A DNA stretch of 64,000 nt from Streptomyces sp. NBC_01431 (GCF_036231355.1 NZ_CP109496.1:3410001-3474000); one strand, 5' to 3'; counted from the stretch's first letter, positions 51,647 through 64,000 are shown. Translations and numbers: made by a program. Notes: a model not told the origin generated them from the sequence alone.

Positions 51647-51849
51647 CAGTCCCCCCTCGGGACAGAGAGCCCCCACGCCGCACAGGGCGCGCGGCCCCCT
51701 CGCCTCCGCACCCCGGACAGGACGCTAAGGGGGAATGACCTCTTCCGGGTACGGCATTTCCGGACATTGCGAACTCTTTAGGCACTGCCGTCCCGTCCCA
51801 CGCCGACGTAACGTGTGACCCACACCCGTGGAAAGCGAGGCAGGCACCG

Positions 51850-53076
51850 ATGTCCGAGCAGAGCCCGCTCGAACTGGCCGAGGGCGACCCCTTCGGCCCG
51901 CACAATCTCCCCTATGGCGTCTTCTCCACGCCGGGCCAACCCGCCGACCGGAGGGTAGGTGTCCGCATCGGCGACCACGTCCTGGACGCGGGGGCGGCGG
52001 CGCACGCGCTGGGCTCCCCGTACGCGGCACTCCTCGCCCAACCGAGCCTCAACCCGCTGCTCGCGGCGGGGCGCACGGCCTGGCGCGATGTGCGCCGGGC
52101 GCTCACCGCCTGGGTGACGGTGCCCGCGCACCGTCCGGTCATAGAGCCCCTGCTGCACCCGCTGTCCACCGTCGAACTGCATCTGCCGTACGAGGTCGCC
52201 GACTACGTCGACTTCTACGCCAGCGAGCACCACGCCACCAACGTGGGCCAGATCTTCCGCCCGGACGGCGCGGCGCTCACCCCCAACTGGAAGCACCTGC
52301 CGATCGGTTACCACGGCCGGTCCGGCACGGTGGTGGTCTCCGGCACGGACGTGGTACGTCCGCGGGGCCAGCGCAAGGCCCCCGCGGACCCGGCACCGGT
52401 CTTCGGCCCGTCGGTGAAACTGGACATCGAGGCCGAGGTCGGCTTCGTGGTGGGCACGCCGTCCGAGCTGGGGCAGCCGGTCGGCCTCGGCTCCTTCGAC
52501 GACCACGTCTTTGGTCTGTTCCTCCTCAACGACTGGTCGGCGCGGGACATCCAGGCCTGGGAGTACGTGCCGCTCGGCCCCTTCCTCGGCAAGTCGTTCG
52601 CGACCTCGGTGTCGGCCTGGGTCACCCCCCTGGAGGCCCTCGCGGCGGCCCGCGTCGCCCCTCCGTCCCGCGACTTCCCGCTCCTCCCCTATCTGGACGA
52701 CGCCGCGGAAGAGGTCCCCGGCGGCTTCGACCTGCACATCTCGGTGGCCATCAACGGCACGGTCGTCGCCGAGCCGCCTTTCTCCTCGATGTACTGGACG
52801 GCCGCGCAGCAGCTCGCCCACATGACGGTGAACGGCGCGTCACTGCGGACCGGGGACGTGTACGGCTCGGGCACGGTGAGCGGACCCGAGCGCGGGCAGC
52901 GGGGTTCGCTCCTCGAACTCACCTGGAACGGCACGGAACCGCTGGAACTGCCCACCGGGAAGCGGACGTTCCTGGAGGACGGCGACGTGGTGACCCTGAC
53001 GGCGTGGGCACCGGGCCCGGACGGCGTACGGGTGGGCCTGGGCGAGGTGACGGGCCGGATCGCGGCGGCGAGCTGA
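51850..53076 (+). CDS. fahA: Fumarylacetoacetase
   Basis: The 408-residue enzyme cleaves fumarylacetoacetate to fumarate and acetoacetate, the last step of Tyr/Phe catabolism through homogentisate. N-terminal SH3-like domain at 15-110. Catalytic region DYVDFYASEHHATNVGQIFR includes the Asp and the catalytic His pair. Metal ligands in KLDIEAEVGFVVG (E, E) and LLNDWSARDIQAWEYVPLGP (D). The start MSEQSPLELAEGDPFGPHNL is typical. Divergent from the ATP-grasp gene; 203 bp lie between them. No hmgA or hpd in the window. Confidence 0.95.
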   Translation: MSEQSPLELAEGDPFGPHNLPYGVFSTPGQPADRRVGVRIGDHVLDAGAAAHALGSPYAALLAQPSLNPLLAAGRTAWRDVRRALTAWVTVPAHRPVIEPLLHPLSTVELHLPYEVADYVDFYASEHHATNVGQIFRPDGAALTPNWKHLPIGYHGRSGTVVVSGTDVVRPRGQRKAPADPAPVFGPSVKLDIEAEVGFVVGTPSELGQPVGLGSFDDHVFGLFLLNDWSARDIQAWEYVPLGPFLGKSFATSVSAWVTPLEALAAARVAPPSRDFPLLPYLDDAAEEVPGGFDLHISVAINGTVVAEPPFSSMYWTAAQQLAHMTVNGASLRTGDVYGSGTVSGPERGQRGSLLELTWNGTEPLELPTGKRTFLEDGDVVTLTAWAPGPDGVRVGLGEVTGRIAAAS

Positions 53077-53113
53077 GCCGCGGGGTTCCGCCCGGACCCC
53101 AGCCCCTGGGGAA

Positions 53114-53142
53114 CCCGCTCTTGGGGGACTTTGAGCAGCGGG
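53114..53142. terminator. Hairpin between fahA and recQ
   Basis: CCCGCT and AGCGGG arms around a T/G-rich loop, in the convergent 155-bp gap. Moderate stem; it resembles part of the repeat block at 26870-26972. Confidence 0.5.
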
Positions 53143-53231
53143 CCTTGGGCGGAGCCCACCTGCCGCGACCCGCCCCCACCCCCGGCGGGTTCCGGGAAGG
53201 GGCGGGAAGGGAGGGGTGGGTGGGGTGCGGG

Positions 53232-55091
<1,860 letters not shown>

Positions 55092-55203
55092 CGCTCTGTC
55101 TCCCGCACTGGTCCGCCGTCCGCCTCACCGTTCACCCCAGCAACGATAGGCGCCCGAGCCGACACCCCGCGAAGTTATCCACAGCCCCGGCCGGAAACGC
55201 AGA

Positions 55204-55234
55204 GGTCCCGGCGCCAACCCCGCACGCCGGGACC
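55204..55234 (-). terminator. Terminator after the main nuo operon
   Basis: GGTCCCGGCG and CGCCGGGACC, perfect 10-bp arms around 11 nt, 18 bp downstream of the nuoN stop. Confidence 0.75.
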
Positions 55235-55251
55235 CCGAGCCACCCGCACAC

Positions 55252-56904
55252 CTACCGCACGAACACCCCCGCGCTGTGCGCCAGATCCAGGAAGTACTGC
55301 GGGGCGACGCCCAGCACCAGTGTCACCGCCACGCCCACCCCGATCGCCGTCATCGTCAGCGGCGACGGCACCGCCACCGTCGGCCCGTCGGCCTTCGGCT
55401 CGCTGAAGAACATCAGCACGATCACCCGGATGTAGAAGAACGCGGCGACCGCGGAGGACACGACACCGACGACGACCAGCGCCCCGGCCCCGCCCTCCGC
55501 CGCCGCCTGGAACACCGCGAACTTCCCGGAGAACCCGGACGTCAGCGGGATGCCCGCGAAGGCGAGCAGGAAGACCGCGAAGACCGCCGCGACCAGCGGC
55601 GAGCGGCGGCCCAGGCCCGCCCACTTGGACAGGTGCGTCGCCTCGCCGCCCGCGTCCCGGACCAGCGTGACGACCGCGAACGCCCCGATCGTCACGAACG
55701 AGTACGCCGCCAGGTAGAACAGCACGGACGAGACGCCGTCCGAGTTGGTCGCGATGACACCGGCCAGGATGAACCCGGCGTGCGCGATCGAGGAGTACGC
55801 GAGCAGCCGCTTGATGTCGGTCTGGGTGATCGCGACGATCGCGCCGCCCAGCATCGTGATGATCGCGACGCCCCACATGACCGGCCGCCAGTCCCAGCTC
55901 ATGCCCGGCAGCACCACGTACAGGATGCGGAGCAGCGCTCCGAAGGCGGCGACTTTCGTCGCCGCCGCCATGAAGCCCGTCACCGGAGTGGGGGCGCCCT
56001 GGTAGACGTCCGGGGTCCACATGTGGAACGGCACCGCGCCGACCTTGAACAGCAGACCCATCAGGACCAACGCGCCGCCGATCAGCAGCAGCGCGTCGTT
56101 GCCCATGGTGCCGGCGAGCGCCGGGTCCACCGTCTGGACGGAGCCGCTCACCACGTCCGCGATCGTGGCGTACGAGACGGAGCCCGCGTAGCCGTACAGG
56201 AGCGCGATGCCGAAGAGCAGGAAAGCGGAGGAGAACGCGCCGAGCAGGAAGTACTTGACCGCCGCCTCCTGCGACATGAGTCGCTTGCGCCGGGCGAGCG
56301 CGCACAGCAGGTAGAGCGGGAGGGAGAAGACCTCAAGGGCCACGAAGAGGGTCAGGAGGTCGTTCGCGGCCGGGAAGACCAGCATGCCGGAGATCGCGAA
56401 CAGGGCGAGCGGGAAGACCTCGGTCGTGGTGAACCCGGCCCTGACCGCGGCCTTCTCGCTGTCGCTGCCCGGCACCGAGGCCGCCTGCGCGGCGAAGGAG
56501 TCCACCTTGTTGCCGTGCGCCACCGGGTCCAGGCGCCGCTCGGCGAAGGTGAAGATCGCCACGATGGAGGCGAGGAGAATGGTGCCCTGGAGGAAGAGCG
56601 CCGGGCCGTCGACGGCGACCGCGCCCATGGCCGCGATGTGGGCCTTGGTCGTGCCGTAGCCGTCGGCCGCGAGGCCGACCACCGCCGCGAAGGCGGCGGC
56701 GAGCGCGACCACCGACAGGAACACCTGAACGTAGTAGCGGCCGCGGCGCGGGACGAAGGCCTCCACGAGGACCCCGAGGATCGCCGCGCCCACCACGATC
56801 AGCGTGGGCGCGAGCTGGGCGTACTCGATGTGCGGCGTGGGGATCTTGTCCAGCTTTCCCTCGGCCGCCGTGGTCCACAGGCTGTGGACAGCTGATGTGC
56901 TCAC
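55252..56904 (-). CDS. nuoN: NADH-quinone oxidoreductase subunit N
   Basis: The 550-residue antiporter-like subunit has LFVALEVFSLPLYLLCALAR (TM5 Glu), FKVGAVPFHMWTPDVYQGAP (TM7 Lys) and LLAYSSIAHAGFILAGVIA (TM8). It is about 40 residues longer than NuoN2, mostly in a loop near residues 125-165 (GNKVDSFAAQAASVPGSDSE). The GTG start overlaps the nuoM stop by 4 bp. Last gene of the main complex I operon. Confidence 0.95.
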   Translation of the reverse strand: MSTSAVHSLWTTAAEGKLDKIPTPHIEYAQLAPTLIVVGAAILGVLVEAFVPRRGRYYVQVFLSVVALAAAFAAVVGLAADGYGTTKAHIAAMGAVAVDGPALFLQGTILLASIVAIFTFAERRLDPVAHGNKVDSFAAQAASVPGSDSEKAAVRAGFTTTEVFPLALFAISGMLVFPAANDLLTLFVALEVFSLPLYLLCALARRKRLMSQEAAVKYFLLGAFSSAFLLFGIALLYGYAGSVSYATIADVVSGSVQTVDPALAGTMGNDALLLIGGALVLMGLLFKVGAVPFHMWTPDVYQGAPTPVTGFMAAATKVAAFGALLRILYVVLPGMSWDWRPVMWGVAIITMLGGAIVAITQTDIKRLLAYSSIAHAGFILAGVIATNSDGVSSVLFYLAAYSFVTIGAFAVVTLVRDAGGEATHLSKWAGLGRRSPLVAAVFAVFLLAFAGIPLTSGFSGKFAVFQAAAEGGAGALVVVGVVSSAVAAFFYIRVIVLMFFSEPKADGPTVAVPSPLTMTAIGVGVAVTLVLGVAPQYFLDLAHSAGVFVR

Positions 56905-58499
56905 TTGGCCGCCTCCACCACCGGGTTGGGGTCCTTCTTCTGTACGTCCGACATGGTCTGGCGCACCGCCGGGTTGACGATGTCGGTCAGCGGCTTCGGA
57001 TAGACGCCGAGGAAGATCAGCAGCGCGATCAGCGGGGCGACCACCAGCAGTTCGCGGACCTTGAGGTCCGGCATTCCCTGGACCTCCGCCTTGACCGGGC
57101 CGGTCATCGTCCGCTGGTAGAGGACCAGGACGTACAGCGCGGCCAGGACGATGCCGAGGGTCGCGACCACTCCGGCCGCCGGATAGCGGCTGAACGTGCC
57201 GACCAGGACCAGGAATTCACTCACGAAGGGAGCCAGGCCCGGCAGGGACAGGGTGGCGAGGCCGCCGATCAGGAAGGTGCCCGCCAGGACCGGCGCGACC
57301 TTCTGGACGCCGCCGTAGTCCGAGATGAGCCGGGAGCCGCGGCGCGAGATCAGGAAGCCGGCCACCAGCATCAGCGCGGCCGTCGAGATCCCGTGGTTGA
57401 TCATGTACAGCGTGGCGCCGGACTGGCCCTGGGTGGTCATCGCGAAGATGCCCATGATGATGAAGCCGAAGTGCGAGATCGACGCGTACGCCACCAGGCG
57501 CTTGATGTCGCGCTGGCCGACCGCGAGCAGCGCCCCGTAGATGATGCTGATCACCGCGAGGACCACGATCACCGGCGTCGCCCACTTGCTGGCCTCCGGG
57601 AAGAGCTGGAGGCAGAAGCGGAGCATCGCGAAGGTGCCGACCTTGTCGACCACCGCGGTGATCAGCACGGCGACCGGGGCGGTCGCCTCGCCCATCGCGT
57701 TGGGCAGCCAGGTGTGCAGCGGCCACAGCGGGGCCTTCACCGCGAAGGCGAAGAAGAAGCCCAGGAAGAGCAGCCGCTCGGTGTTGGTCGCCATGTGGAG
57801 CGAGCCGTTGGCGCGGGCCGCGGCGATCTCGTTCAGCGAGAACGAACCCGCCACGACGTAGAGCCCGATGACGGCGGCCAGCATGATGAGCCCGCCGACC
57901 AGGTTGTAGAGCAGGAACTTGACGGCCGCGTACGAGCGTTGGGTCGCCGCCGCCTCGTCGCCGTGGCCCGGTGCGGCAGCACCAAATTGGGAAGGCGCCG
58001 CCCGGTCGCCGAAGCCGCCGATGAGGAAGTACATCGGGATGAGCATGGCTTCGAACAGGATGTAGAAGAGGAAGACGTCGGTGGCCTCGAAGGAGAGCAC
58101 CACCATCGCCTCGACGGCGAGGATCAGGGCGAAGAAGCCCTGGGTCGGCCGCCAGCGACTGCTGTTGGTCTCCAGGGGATCGGCGTCGTGCCAGCCGGCC
58201 GCGATGATGAACGGGATGAGGAGCGCGGTGAGGCCGATGAGGGCGACCCCGATGCCGTCCACACCCAGTTCGTAGCGGACTCCGAAGTCCTTGATCCAGG
58301 CGTGCGATTCGGTCAGCTGATAGCGGGCGCCGCCCGGTTCGAACCGTACGAGCTGGATCGCGGAGAGCACCAGTGTGCCCACCGAGACCAGCAGGGCCAG
58401 CCACTTGGTGGCGGTGCGCCGGGCTGCCGGCACGGCCGCGGTGGCGACCGCGCCGAGCGCCGGCAGAGCGGCCGTGGCGGTCAGGAGGGGGAAGGACAT
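56901..58499 (-). CDS. nuoM: NADH-quinone oxidoreductase subunit M
   Basis: The 532-residue proton pump subunit has LFYILFEAMLIPMYFLIGGF (TM5 Glu), FAVKAPLWPLHTWLPNAMGE and VAYASISHFGFIIMGIFA. A cytoplasmic loop of about 25 residues (GDRAAPSQFGAAAPGHGDEA) sits between TM5 and TM6, at the same place where the second-cluster NuoM has its odd linker. The ATG lies four bases after the nuoL stop. Confidence 0.95.
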   Translation of the reverse strand: MSFPLLTATAALPALGAVATAAVPAARRTATKWLALLVSVGTLVLSAIQLVRFEPGGARYQLTESHAWIKDFGVRYELGVDGIGVALIGLTALLIPFIIAAGWHDADPLETNSSRWRPTQGFFALILAVEAMVVLSFEATDVFLFYILFEAMLIPMYFLIGGFGDRAAPSQFGAAAPGHGDEAAATQRSYAAVKFLLYNLVGGLIMLAAVIGLYVVAGSFSLNEIAAARANGSLHMATNTERLLFLGFFFAFAVKAPLWPLHTWLPNAMGEATAPVAVLITAVVDKVGTFAMLRFCLQLFPEASKWATPVIVVLAVISIIYGALLAVGQRDIKRLVAYASISHFGFIIMGIFAMTTQGQSGATLYMINHGISTAALMLVAGFLISRRGSRLISDYGGVQKVAPVLAGTFLIGGLATLSLPGLAPFVSEFLVLVGTFSRYPAAGVVATLGIVLAALYVLVLYQRTMTGPVKAEVQGMPDLKVRELLVVAPLIALLIFLGVYPKPLTDIVNPAVRQTMSDVQKKDPNPVVEAAK

Positions 58500-58503
58500 T
58501 GCG

Positions 58504-60450
58504 TTACACCGCCCTCATCAGCAGAGTCGCGGCGATGATCACCACAGCACCTCCGAACATCGAGACCGCGTAGCTGCGGGCGAAGCCGTTCTGCAGCTTG
58601 CGCAGCCGGCCGGAGAGCCCGCCGACCGAGGCGGCGGTTCCATTGACGACTCCGTCGACCAGGCTGTGGTCGAGGTAGACGAGCGAGCGGGTGAGGTGCT
58701 CACCGCCGCGGACCAGGACCACATGGTTGAAGTCGTCCTGGAGCAGGTCGCGGCGGGCGGCCCGGGTGAGCAGCGAGCCGCGCGGCGCGACGGCCGGGAC
58801 CGGCCCCCGCCCGTACTGGACGACCGCCAGGCCCACGCCGATCAGCATGCAGACGACGGTGGCACCGGTGACCGTCCACTGGCCGACCGGCGAGTTGCCG
58901 TGGTCGAAGGACGTGACCGGCTCCAGCCACTTCACGAACCGGTCGCCGATGCTGAGGATGCCGCCCGCGAAGACCGAGCCGAAGGCGAGGACGATCATCG
59001 GGATCGTCATGGACCTAGAGGACTCGTGGGGGTGGGGCTCGTCATGCGCGCCCCGCGTTTCCGCGGCGGGCTCCACACTGGGCTCGGCCGGCGAGGGGGT
59101 CTTCGCGTGCCGCCAGCGCTCCTCACCGAAGAAGGTCAGGATCATCACGCGGGTCATGTAGTACGCGGTGATCGCGGCGCCGATCAGGGTGACCGCGCCG
59201 AGGATCCAGCCCTCGGTCCCGCCCTTGGCGAACGCCGCCTCGATGATCTTGTCCTTGGAGAAGAACCCGGACAGGCCGGGGAAGCCGATGATCGCCAGAT
59301 AGCCGAGGCCGAAGGTGACGAAGGTGATCGGCATGTACTTCCGCAGGCCGCCGTACCTGCGCATGTCGACCTCGTCGTTCATGCCGTGCATGACCGAGCC
59401 CGCGCCGAGGAAGAGCCCGGCCTTGAAGAAGCCGTGCGTCACCAGGTGCATGATCGCGAAGGCGTAGCCGATCGGCCCGAGGCCGGTGGCCAGGATCATG
59501 TAGCCGATCTGCGACATCGTGGAGCCGGCCAGCGCCTTCTTGATGTCGTCCTTCGCGCAACCGACGATGGCACCGAACAGAAGCGTGACCGCGCCGACGA
59601 CCACGACCGCCGTCTGTACATCGGGCACCGCGTTGAAGATCGCGCCGGAGCGGGTGATCAGGTAGACGCCCGCGGTCACCATGGTCGCCGCGTGGATCAG
59701 GGCCGAGACCGGGGTCGGGCCCTCCATCGCGTCGCCGAGCCAGGACTGGAGCGGCACCTGCGCCGACTTGCCGCAGGCGGCGAGCAGCAGCATCAGGCCG
59801 ATGGCGGTGTTGCGGCCCGAGCTCGCCGCGCCCGTCTCGTTCAAAACGGTGGAGAAGGCGAACGAGCCGAAGGTCGTGAACATCACCATGATGGCGATCG
59901 ACAGGCCCATGTCGCCGACCCGGTTGACCAGGAAGGCCTTCTTGGCGGCGGTCGCCGCGCTGGGCTTGTGCTGCCAGAAGCCGATGAGCAGGTAGGACGC
60001 GAGGCCCACGCCCTCCCAACCGACGTACAGGAGAAGGTAGTTGTCGGCGAGGACCAGGAGCAGCATCGCCGCGAGGAACAGGTTGAGGTAGCCGAAGAAG
60101 CGGCGGCGGTTCTCGTCGTGCTCCATGTAGCCGATCGAATAGATGTGGATCAGCGTGCCCACACCGGTGATCAGCAGGACGAAGGTCATCGACAACTGAT
60201 CGAGCTGGAAGCCGACGTTGGCCTGGAAGCCCTCGACCGGAACCCAGCTGAACAGCTGCTTGGTCACCGTGCGGTGATCGGCCGAGCGGCCCAGCATGTC
60301 GACGAAGAGCACCGCGCCGATGACGAAGGACGCGCCCGCGAGCAGCGTGCCCAGCCAGTGGCCGACCTTGTCCAGCCGCCGTCCGCCGCACAGCAGGACG
60401 GCCGCTCCGAGCAGGGGCGCCGCGATGAGCGGCGCAATGAGGTTCTCCAC
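58504..60450 (-). CDS. nuoL: NADH-quinone oxidoreductase subunit L
   Basis: The 648-residue subunit has [57 protein letters not shown] and the C-terminal lateral helix region. The Pro/Glu/His loop ([20 protein letters not shown]) near residue 455 is an expected variable loop. GTG start 14 bp after the nuoK stop. Confidence 0.95.
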   Translation of the reverse strand: MENLIAPLIAAPLLGAAVLLCGGRRLDKVGHWLGTLLAGASFVIGAVLFVDMLGRSADHRTVTKQLFSWVPVEGFQANVGFQLDQLSMTFVLLITGVGTLIHIYSIGYMEHDENRRRFFGYLNLFLAAMLLLVLADNYLLLYVGWEGVGLASYLLIGFWQHKPSAATAAKKAFLVNRVGDMGLSIAIMVMFTTFGSFAFSTVLNETGAASSGRNTAIGLMLLLAACGKSAQVPLQSWLGDAMEGPTPVSALIHAATMVTAGVYLITRSGAIFNAVPDVQTAVVVVGAVTLLFGAIVGCAKDDIKKALAGSTMSQIGYMILATGLGPIGYAFAIMHLVTHGFFKAGLFLGAGSVMHGMNDEVDMRRYGGLRKYMPITFVTFGLGYLAIIGFPGLSGFFSKDKIIEAAFAKGGTEGWILGAVTLIGAAITAYYMTRVMILTFFGEERWRHAKTPSPAEPSVEPAAETRGAHDEPHPHESSRSMTIPMIVLAFGSVFAGGILSIGDRFVKWLEPVTSFDHGNSPVGQWTVTGATVVCMLIGVGLAVVQYGRGPVPAVAPRGSLLTRAARRDLLQDDFNHVVLVRGGEHLTRSLVYLDHSLVDGVVNGTAASVGGLSGRLRKLQNGFARSYAVSMFGGAVVIIAATLLMRAV

Positions 60451-60464
60451 GATTCAGCGACCCC

Positions 60465-60764
60465 TTACAGCTTCATCAGGCTGGCGTCGTCGACCGAGGC
60501 CGAGTGGCGGGAACGGAAGAGCGACACGATGATCGCGAGCCCGACGACGACCTCCGCGGCGGCGACGACCATCGTGAAGAACGCGATGACCTGGCCGTCG
60601 AGGTTGCCGTGCAGCCGGGAGAAGCAGACGAAGGCGAGGTTGCAGGCGTTGAGCATCAGCTCGACGCACATGAAGACCACGATCGCGTTCCGCCTGATGA
60701 GCACCCCGGCGGCGCCGATGGTGAACAACAGGGCTGCCAGATACAGGTAGTTGACCGGATTCAC
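60465..60764 (-). CDS. nuoK: NADH-quinone oxidoreductase subunit K
   Basis: The 99-residue protein has three TM helices, conserved [18 protein letters not shown] and [17 protein letters not shown] carrying the two glutamates, and [20 protein letters not shown]. The GTG start at 60764 overlaps the nuoJ stop by 4 bp. Normal length, unlike the extended NuoK of the second cluster. Confidence 0.95.
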   Translation of the reverse strand: MNPVNYLYLAALLFTIGAAGVLIRRNAIVVFMCVELMLNACNLAFVCFSRLHGNLDGQVIAFFTMVVAAAEVVVGLAIIVSLFRSRHSASVDDASLMKL

Positions 60765-61585
60765 TTGACCGCCTCCTCGTCCCGGCCGAGCCGCTCCTCG
60801 GAGCGCTGCTCCAGGGCCTTGAGGTCGGCGAGCGCCTCGCTCGACACGTCGCGGATCTGGCCGCGGCCGCGCAGCGTCTGGTTGACGGTGAGCTCCGCCG
60901 GCGTGCCGTCGGGCAGCAGTCCGGCGACGTCCACCGCGTTGTGCCGGGCGTAGACACCGGGGGCGGGCAGCGGGGGCAGGTGCTTGCCGCGTACGCGCTC
61001 CTCGGACATCTCGCGCTGGGTCTTGGCGCGCTCGGTGCGCTCCCGGTGGGTGAGCACCATCGCGCCGACCGCCGAGGTGATGAGGAGGGCGCCGGTGATC
61101 TCGAAGGCGAAGACGTACTTGGTGAAGATCAGGGTCGCCAAACCCTCGACGTTTCCATTGGCGTTGGCCTGGCCGAGACCGGTGAAGGTCTTCAGTGAGG
61201 CGTTGGCGATGCCGGCGATGAGGAGCACTCCGAAGCCGAGCCCGCAGGCCGCGGCCCACCAGCGCTGCCCCTTGATGGTCTCCTTCAGCGAGTCGGCGGC
61301 GGTGACGCCGACCAGCATGACGACGAAGAGGAACAGCATCATGATCGCGCCGGTGTAGACGACGATCTGGACGACGCCCAGGAAGTACGCCCCGTTGGCG
61401 AGGTAGAAGACCGCCAGGATGATCATGGTCCCGGCGAGGCAGAGCGCGCTGTGCACGGACTTCTTCATCAAGATGGTGCACAGGGCGCCGATCACGGCGA
61501 CCGTGCCGAGCACCCAGAACTGGAGGGCTTCCCCGGTGGAGGTGTGCGAGGCGGCCACGGCCAGCACGTCGGTGGGCGCGCTCAT
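60761..61585 (-). CDS. nuoJ: NADH-quinone oxidoreductase subunit J
   Basis: The 274-residue protein has five TM helices with [20 protein letters not shown] (TM3 pi-bulge region). A hydrophilic C-terminal tail of about 90 residues ([20 protein letters not shown] onward) is long for NuoJ but common in actinobacteria. The start overlaps the nuoI stop by 4 bp (ATGA). Confidence 0.94.
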   Translation of the reverse strand: MSAPTDVLAVAASHTSTGEALQFWVLGTVAVIGALCTILMKKSVHSALCLAGTMIILAVFYLANGAYFLGVVQIVVYTGAIMMLFLFVVMLVGVTAADSLKETIKGQRWWAAACGLGFGVLLIAGIANASLKTFTGLGQANANGNVEGLATLIFTKYVFAFEITGALLITSAVGAMVLTHRERTERAKTQREMSEERVRGKHLPPLPAPGVYARHNAVDVAGLLPDGTPAELTVNQTLRGRGQIRDVSSEALADLKALEQRSEERLGRDEEAVK

Positions 61586-62259
61586 GCCTCCACCACCTTG
61601 CCGGACGCGGGCTCGTCCTCGCCGAAGGTGGAGGCGGCCTCCTGCGGCCGCTCCCCCTTGCTGAGCGCCACCTGCCGGACGGTGCCGGGCGCGGCCTCGG
61701 TGACCAGACCGCGGTAGTAGTCCTGCTCGTCCATGCCCGGGTAGATCGCGTGCGGGGTGTCGACCATGGTGTCCTCAAGACCCGCGAGCAGCTGCTCCTT
61801 GGTGTAGATCAGGCTCTCGCGGGAGGAGTCGGCCAGTTCGAACTCGTTGGTCATCGTCAGCGCCCGGGTCGGGCAGGCCTCGATGCACAGGCCGCACAGG
61901 ATGCAGCGGGCGTAGTTGATCTGGTAGACGCGGCCGTAGCGCTCGCCCGGCGAGTAGCGCTCCTCCTCGGTGTTGTCCGCGCCCTCCACATAGATGGCGT
62001 CGGCCGGACAGGCCCAGGCGCACAGTTCGCAGCCGACGCACTTCTCCAGGCCGTCCGGATGCCGGTTGAGCTGGTGGCGGCCGTGGAAGCGCGGCGCCGT
62101 GGTCTTCTGCTGTTCCGGGTACTGCTCGGTCAGCCGCCTCTTGAACATGGCCTTGAAGGTCACGCCGAAGCCGGCCACGGGGTTCAGGGCCTTGCCCCCG
62201 GACGCCTTCGCGGGCTCCGCGGACTTCGCCGGACCGGTCGGTTCGATTGATTCAGGCAC
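61582..62259 (-). CDS. nuoI: NADH-quinone oxidoreductase subunit I
   Basis: The 225-residue ferredoxin-like subunit has [20 protein letters not shown] and [20 protein letters not shown], two [4Fe-4S] clusters. GTG at 62259 ([20 protein letters not shown]) follows GGGAGGG and overlaps the nuoH stop by 8 bp; an upstream in-frame start would lie deep in nuoH. A C-terminal extension of about 45 residues is present. Confidence 0.95.
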   Translation of the reverse strand: MPESIEPTGPAKSAEPAKASGGKALNPVAGFGVTFKAMFKRRLTEQYPEQQKTTAPRFHGRHQLNRHPDGLEKCVGCELCAWACPADAIYVEGADNTEEERYSPGERYGRVYQINYARCILCGLCIEACPTRALTMTNEFELADSSRESLIYTKEQLLAGLEDTMVDTPHAIYPGMDEQDYYRGLVTEAAPGTVRQVALSKGERPQEAASTFGEDEPASGKVVEA

Positions 62260-63604
62260 CGTCGCCCTCCCTTCCCTCTCGGTCACTGTCAGTATCGGAC
62301 CCACCACTGACAATCAACTCGCGCTCTTGGCGCGGCCGTCGGCGGGGTACGGGCGGGAGGGTCTGTCCGGGCAGCGGAGGCACCGGGAACCCACCGGCCA
62401 TCGGGTCGAACGCGGCGGGCGGCGCCTTCGCCTCCGCGGCCTCCTTCCGGCCGCGGAAGATGTCCGCGACGAAGGAGAGGAGCAGCACCGTGATGAGCGC
62501 GCCGCCCACGTACAGCACGATCTTCGAGAAGTCGTAGCCGTCGTTGCGCAGCGCCCGTACGGTCGCGACCAGCATCAGCCAGAGGACCGAGACCGGGATC
62601 AGCACCTTCCACCCCAGCTTCATCAGCTGGTCGTAGCGGACCCGCGGCAGCGTGCCGCGCAGCCAGATGAAGAAGAAGAGCAGCAGCTGGACCTTGATGA
62701 CGAACCAGAGCATCGGCCACCAGCCGTGGTTCGCGCCCACCCAGAAGGTGCTGATGGGCCAGGGGGCGCGCCAGCCGCCGAGGAACAGGGTGACCGCGAC
62801 CGCCGAGACGGTGACCATGTTGACGTACTCGGCGAGCATGAACATCGCGAACTTGATGGACGAGTACTCGGTGTTGAAGCCGCCCACCAGGTCGCCCTCG
62901 GACTCCGGCATGTCGAACGGTGCCCGGTTGGTCTCGCCGACCATCGTGACGATGTAGATGATGAACGACACCGGCAGCAGCACGATGTACCAGCGGTCGC
63001 CCTGCGCCTCCACGATCTTCGAGGTCGACATCGACCCGGAGTAGAGGAACACCGAGGCGAAGGCCGCGCCCATGGCGATCTCGTACGAGATCATCTGCGC
63101 GCACGAGCGCAAGCCTCCGAGCAGCGGGTACGTCGACCCGGACGACCAGCCCGCGAGGACGATGCCGTAGATGCCGACGGAGGCGACCGCGAGGACGTAG
63201 AGCATCGCGATCGGCAGGTCGGTGAGCTGCATCGTGGTGCGCTGGCCGAAGATGGACACCTCGTTGTCCGAGGGCCCGAAGGGGATCACCGCGATCGCCA
63301 TGAACGCGGGGATCGCGGCGATGATCGGGGCCAGGACGTAGACGACCTTGTCGGCCCTCTTGACGATGACATCTTCCTTCAGCATCAGCTTGATGCCGTC
63401 GGCGAGCGACTGGAGCATGCCCCAGGGGCCGTGCCGGTTGGGGCCGATGCGCAACTGCATCCAGGCGACGACCTTGCGCTCCCACACGATGGAGAACAGC
63501 ACGGTCACCATCAGGAACGCGAAGCAGAAGACGGCCTTGACGACGACGAGCCACCAGGGGTCGCGGCCGAACAGCGAGAGGTCCTCCGCAGCGAACGTGA
63601 TCAC
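62252..63604 (-). CDS. nuoH: NADH-quinone oxidoreductase subunit H
   Basis: The 450-residue protein has eight or nine TM helices, with [40 protein letters not shown] and [17 protein letters not shown]. It houses the quinone channel. A Pro/Arg-rich C-terminal tail of about 60 residues follows the last helix. GTG at 63604 overlaps the nuoG stop by 4 bp. Confidence 0.95.
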   Translation of the reverse strand: MITFAAEDLSLFGRDPWWLVVVKAVFCFAFLMVTVLFSIVWERKVVAWMQLRIGPNRHGPWGMLQSLADGIKLMLKEDVIVKRADKVVYVLAPIIAAIPAFMAIAVIPFGPSDNEVSIFGQRTTMQLTDLPIAMLYVLAVASVGIYGIVLAGWSSGSTYPLLGGLRSCAQMISYEIAMGAAFASVFLYSGSMSTSKIVEAQGDRWYIVLLPVSFIIYIVTMVGETNRAPFDMPESEGDLVGGFNTEYSSIKFAMFMLAEYVNMVTVSAVAVTLFLGGWRAPWPISTFWVGANHGWWPMLWFVIKVQLLLFFFIWLRGTLPRVRYDQLMKLGWKVLIPVSVLWLMLVATVRALRNDGYDFSKIVLYVGGALITVLLLSFVADIFRGRKEAAEAKAPPAAFDPMAGGFPVPPLPGQTLPPVPRRRPRQERELIVSGGSDTDSDREGREGDGA

Positions 63605-64000
63605 GCCTCCACCACCTCCGAGGGGGCTTCCGTAACGGCCGGGCCGATCCGGACGACCTGTCCGGGGACCGCGCCGGTGTCCGCGGTGACCCCGCCGCCG
63701 GTGGAGTTCAGCGGCAGCCACACCACCCGGTCGGGCATCTCGCTCACCTGGAGCGGGAGTTGGACGCTGCCCGAGGCGCCGGTGACCTCCAGAAGGTCGC
63801 CGTCCTTCACTCCGGACTCGGCCGCGGTGGCCGCCGAGAGCCGGGCGACGGCCGCGTGCCGCGTGCCGGCCAGCGCCTCGTCGCCCTCCTGGAGCGAGCC
63901 CTGGTCGAGCAGCATCCGGTGGCCGGCGAGGACCGCCTCGCCCTCGGCGGGCCGCGGCAGCGGCTGCGCCGACTCCAGGGGCTCACTCGCGCGCGGCCCG
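63601..64000 (-). CDS. nuoG: NADH-quinone oxidoreductase subunit G, C-terminal end (partial)
   Basis: The last 132 codons of the molybdopterin-oxidoreductase-like NuoG, running in from the right edge. [20 protein letters not shown], then [20 protein letters not shown] and [20 protein letters not shown], match the C-terminal molydop-binding-like beta-barrel that ends NuoG. Position before nuoH confirms it. The Fe-S domains are outside the window. Confidence 0.9.
   Translation of the reverse strand, partial: GPRASEPLESAQPLPRPAEGEAVLAGHRMLLDQGSLQEGDEALAGTRHAAVARLSAATAAESGVKDGDLLEVTGASGSVQLPLQVSEMPDRVVWLPLNSTGGGVTADTGAVPGQVVRIGPAVTEAPSEVVEA

Noticed and set aside
55175..55183. TTATCCACA, a perfect DnaA-box word upstream of recQ
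   Set aside because: A single isolated copy with no cluster, no AT-rich region and no dnaA/dnaN nearby; not an origin.

Overview
The window is a very G+C-rich chromosomal segment from a Streptomyces or close relative. The signs are strong third-position GC bias, frequent GTG starts, GGAGG-type ribosome sites, dense operons with 1-14 bp overlaps, long spurious antisense frames, and actinobacterial gene sets (GlxA-type AraC regulator, HtpX with YccF, NarL-type kinase pairs, ABC-F, two nuo clusters). Gene order resembles, from memory and unchecked, the murB - rpmG - tRNA - yajQ - nuo2 - korAB - recQ - nuo stretch of the S. coelicolor core. No phage, insertion sequence, CRISPR array or large biosynthetic cluster is visible.

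Layout. 1-4.8 kb: a TetR regulator cut by the window edge with a divergent NmrA-like reductase, murB, a 21-bp tandem repeat, and a DHA2 drug-efflux pump under a second TetR regulator whose probable operator occurs twice. 4.9-9.9 kb: two MaoC-type dehydratase subunits, rpmG, tRNA-Met, tRNA-Thr, an amidohydrolase with an eroded active site, an NAD-binding protein, tRNA-Tyr and yajQ. 10-13.5 kb: ogt-alkB direct-reversal repair pair, small membrane proteins, htpX and an MscL with a zinc-ribbon tail. 13.7-23.9 kb: a ten-gene second nuo operon (A B C H I J K L M N) without D, E, F or G. Its NuoC carries a 270-residue repeat-bearing tail, and NuoL and NuoM carry in-frame linkers that look like small inserted repeats.

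24-31 kb: two paralogous sensor kinases and a NarL-type regulator, each preceded by the same 10-bp palindrome, then korAB for 2-oxoacid:ferredoxin oxidoreductase. 31-37.2 kb: an APC permease, an HxlR/QorB pair with a clear operator, RarD, a GlxA-type regulator and a cupin. 37.3-39.2 kb: an ABC-F protein preceded by a ten-codon leader ORF whose codons 3-10 can pair with the sequence just ahead of the ABC-F start, a candidate ribosome-mediated attenuator. 39.2-46.3 kb: a ricin-type lectin, an FMN reductase, a TetR regulator, an ABC exporter, a LolA-fold protein, a lipoprotein and polyprenyl diphosphate synthase. 46.5-53.1 kb: a collapsed POT transporter pseudogene, a CocE-type hydrolase, an FAD oxidoreductase/ATP-grasp pair and fumarylacetoacetase. 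53.2-64 kb: recQ and the main nuo operon, seen from nuoN back to the 3' end of nuoG.

Respiration is the main theme: two complex I clusters, a polyprenyl diphosphate synthase that could supply the menaquinone side chain, a quinone oxidoreductase and ferredoxin-linked korAB. The accessory theme is drug and stress response (efflux pump, ABC-F, TetR/HxlR switches, DNA repair). The most novel-looking signal is the ABC-F leader. Next come the triple palindrome around the kinase pair and the repeat-tailed NuoC in a complex I cluster without NuoD.
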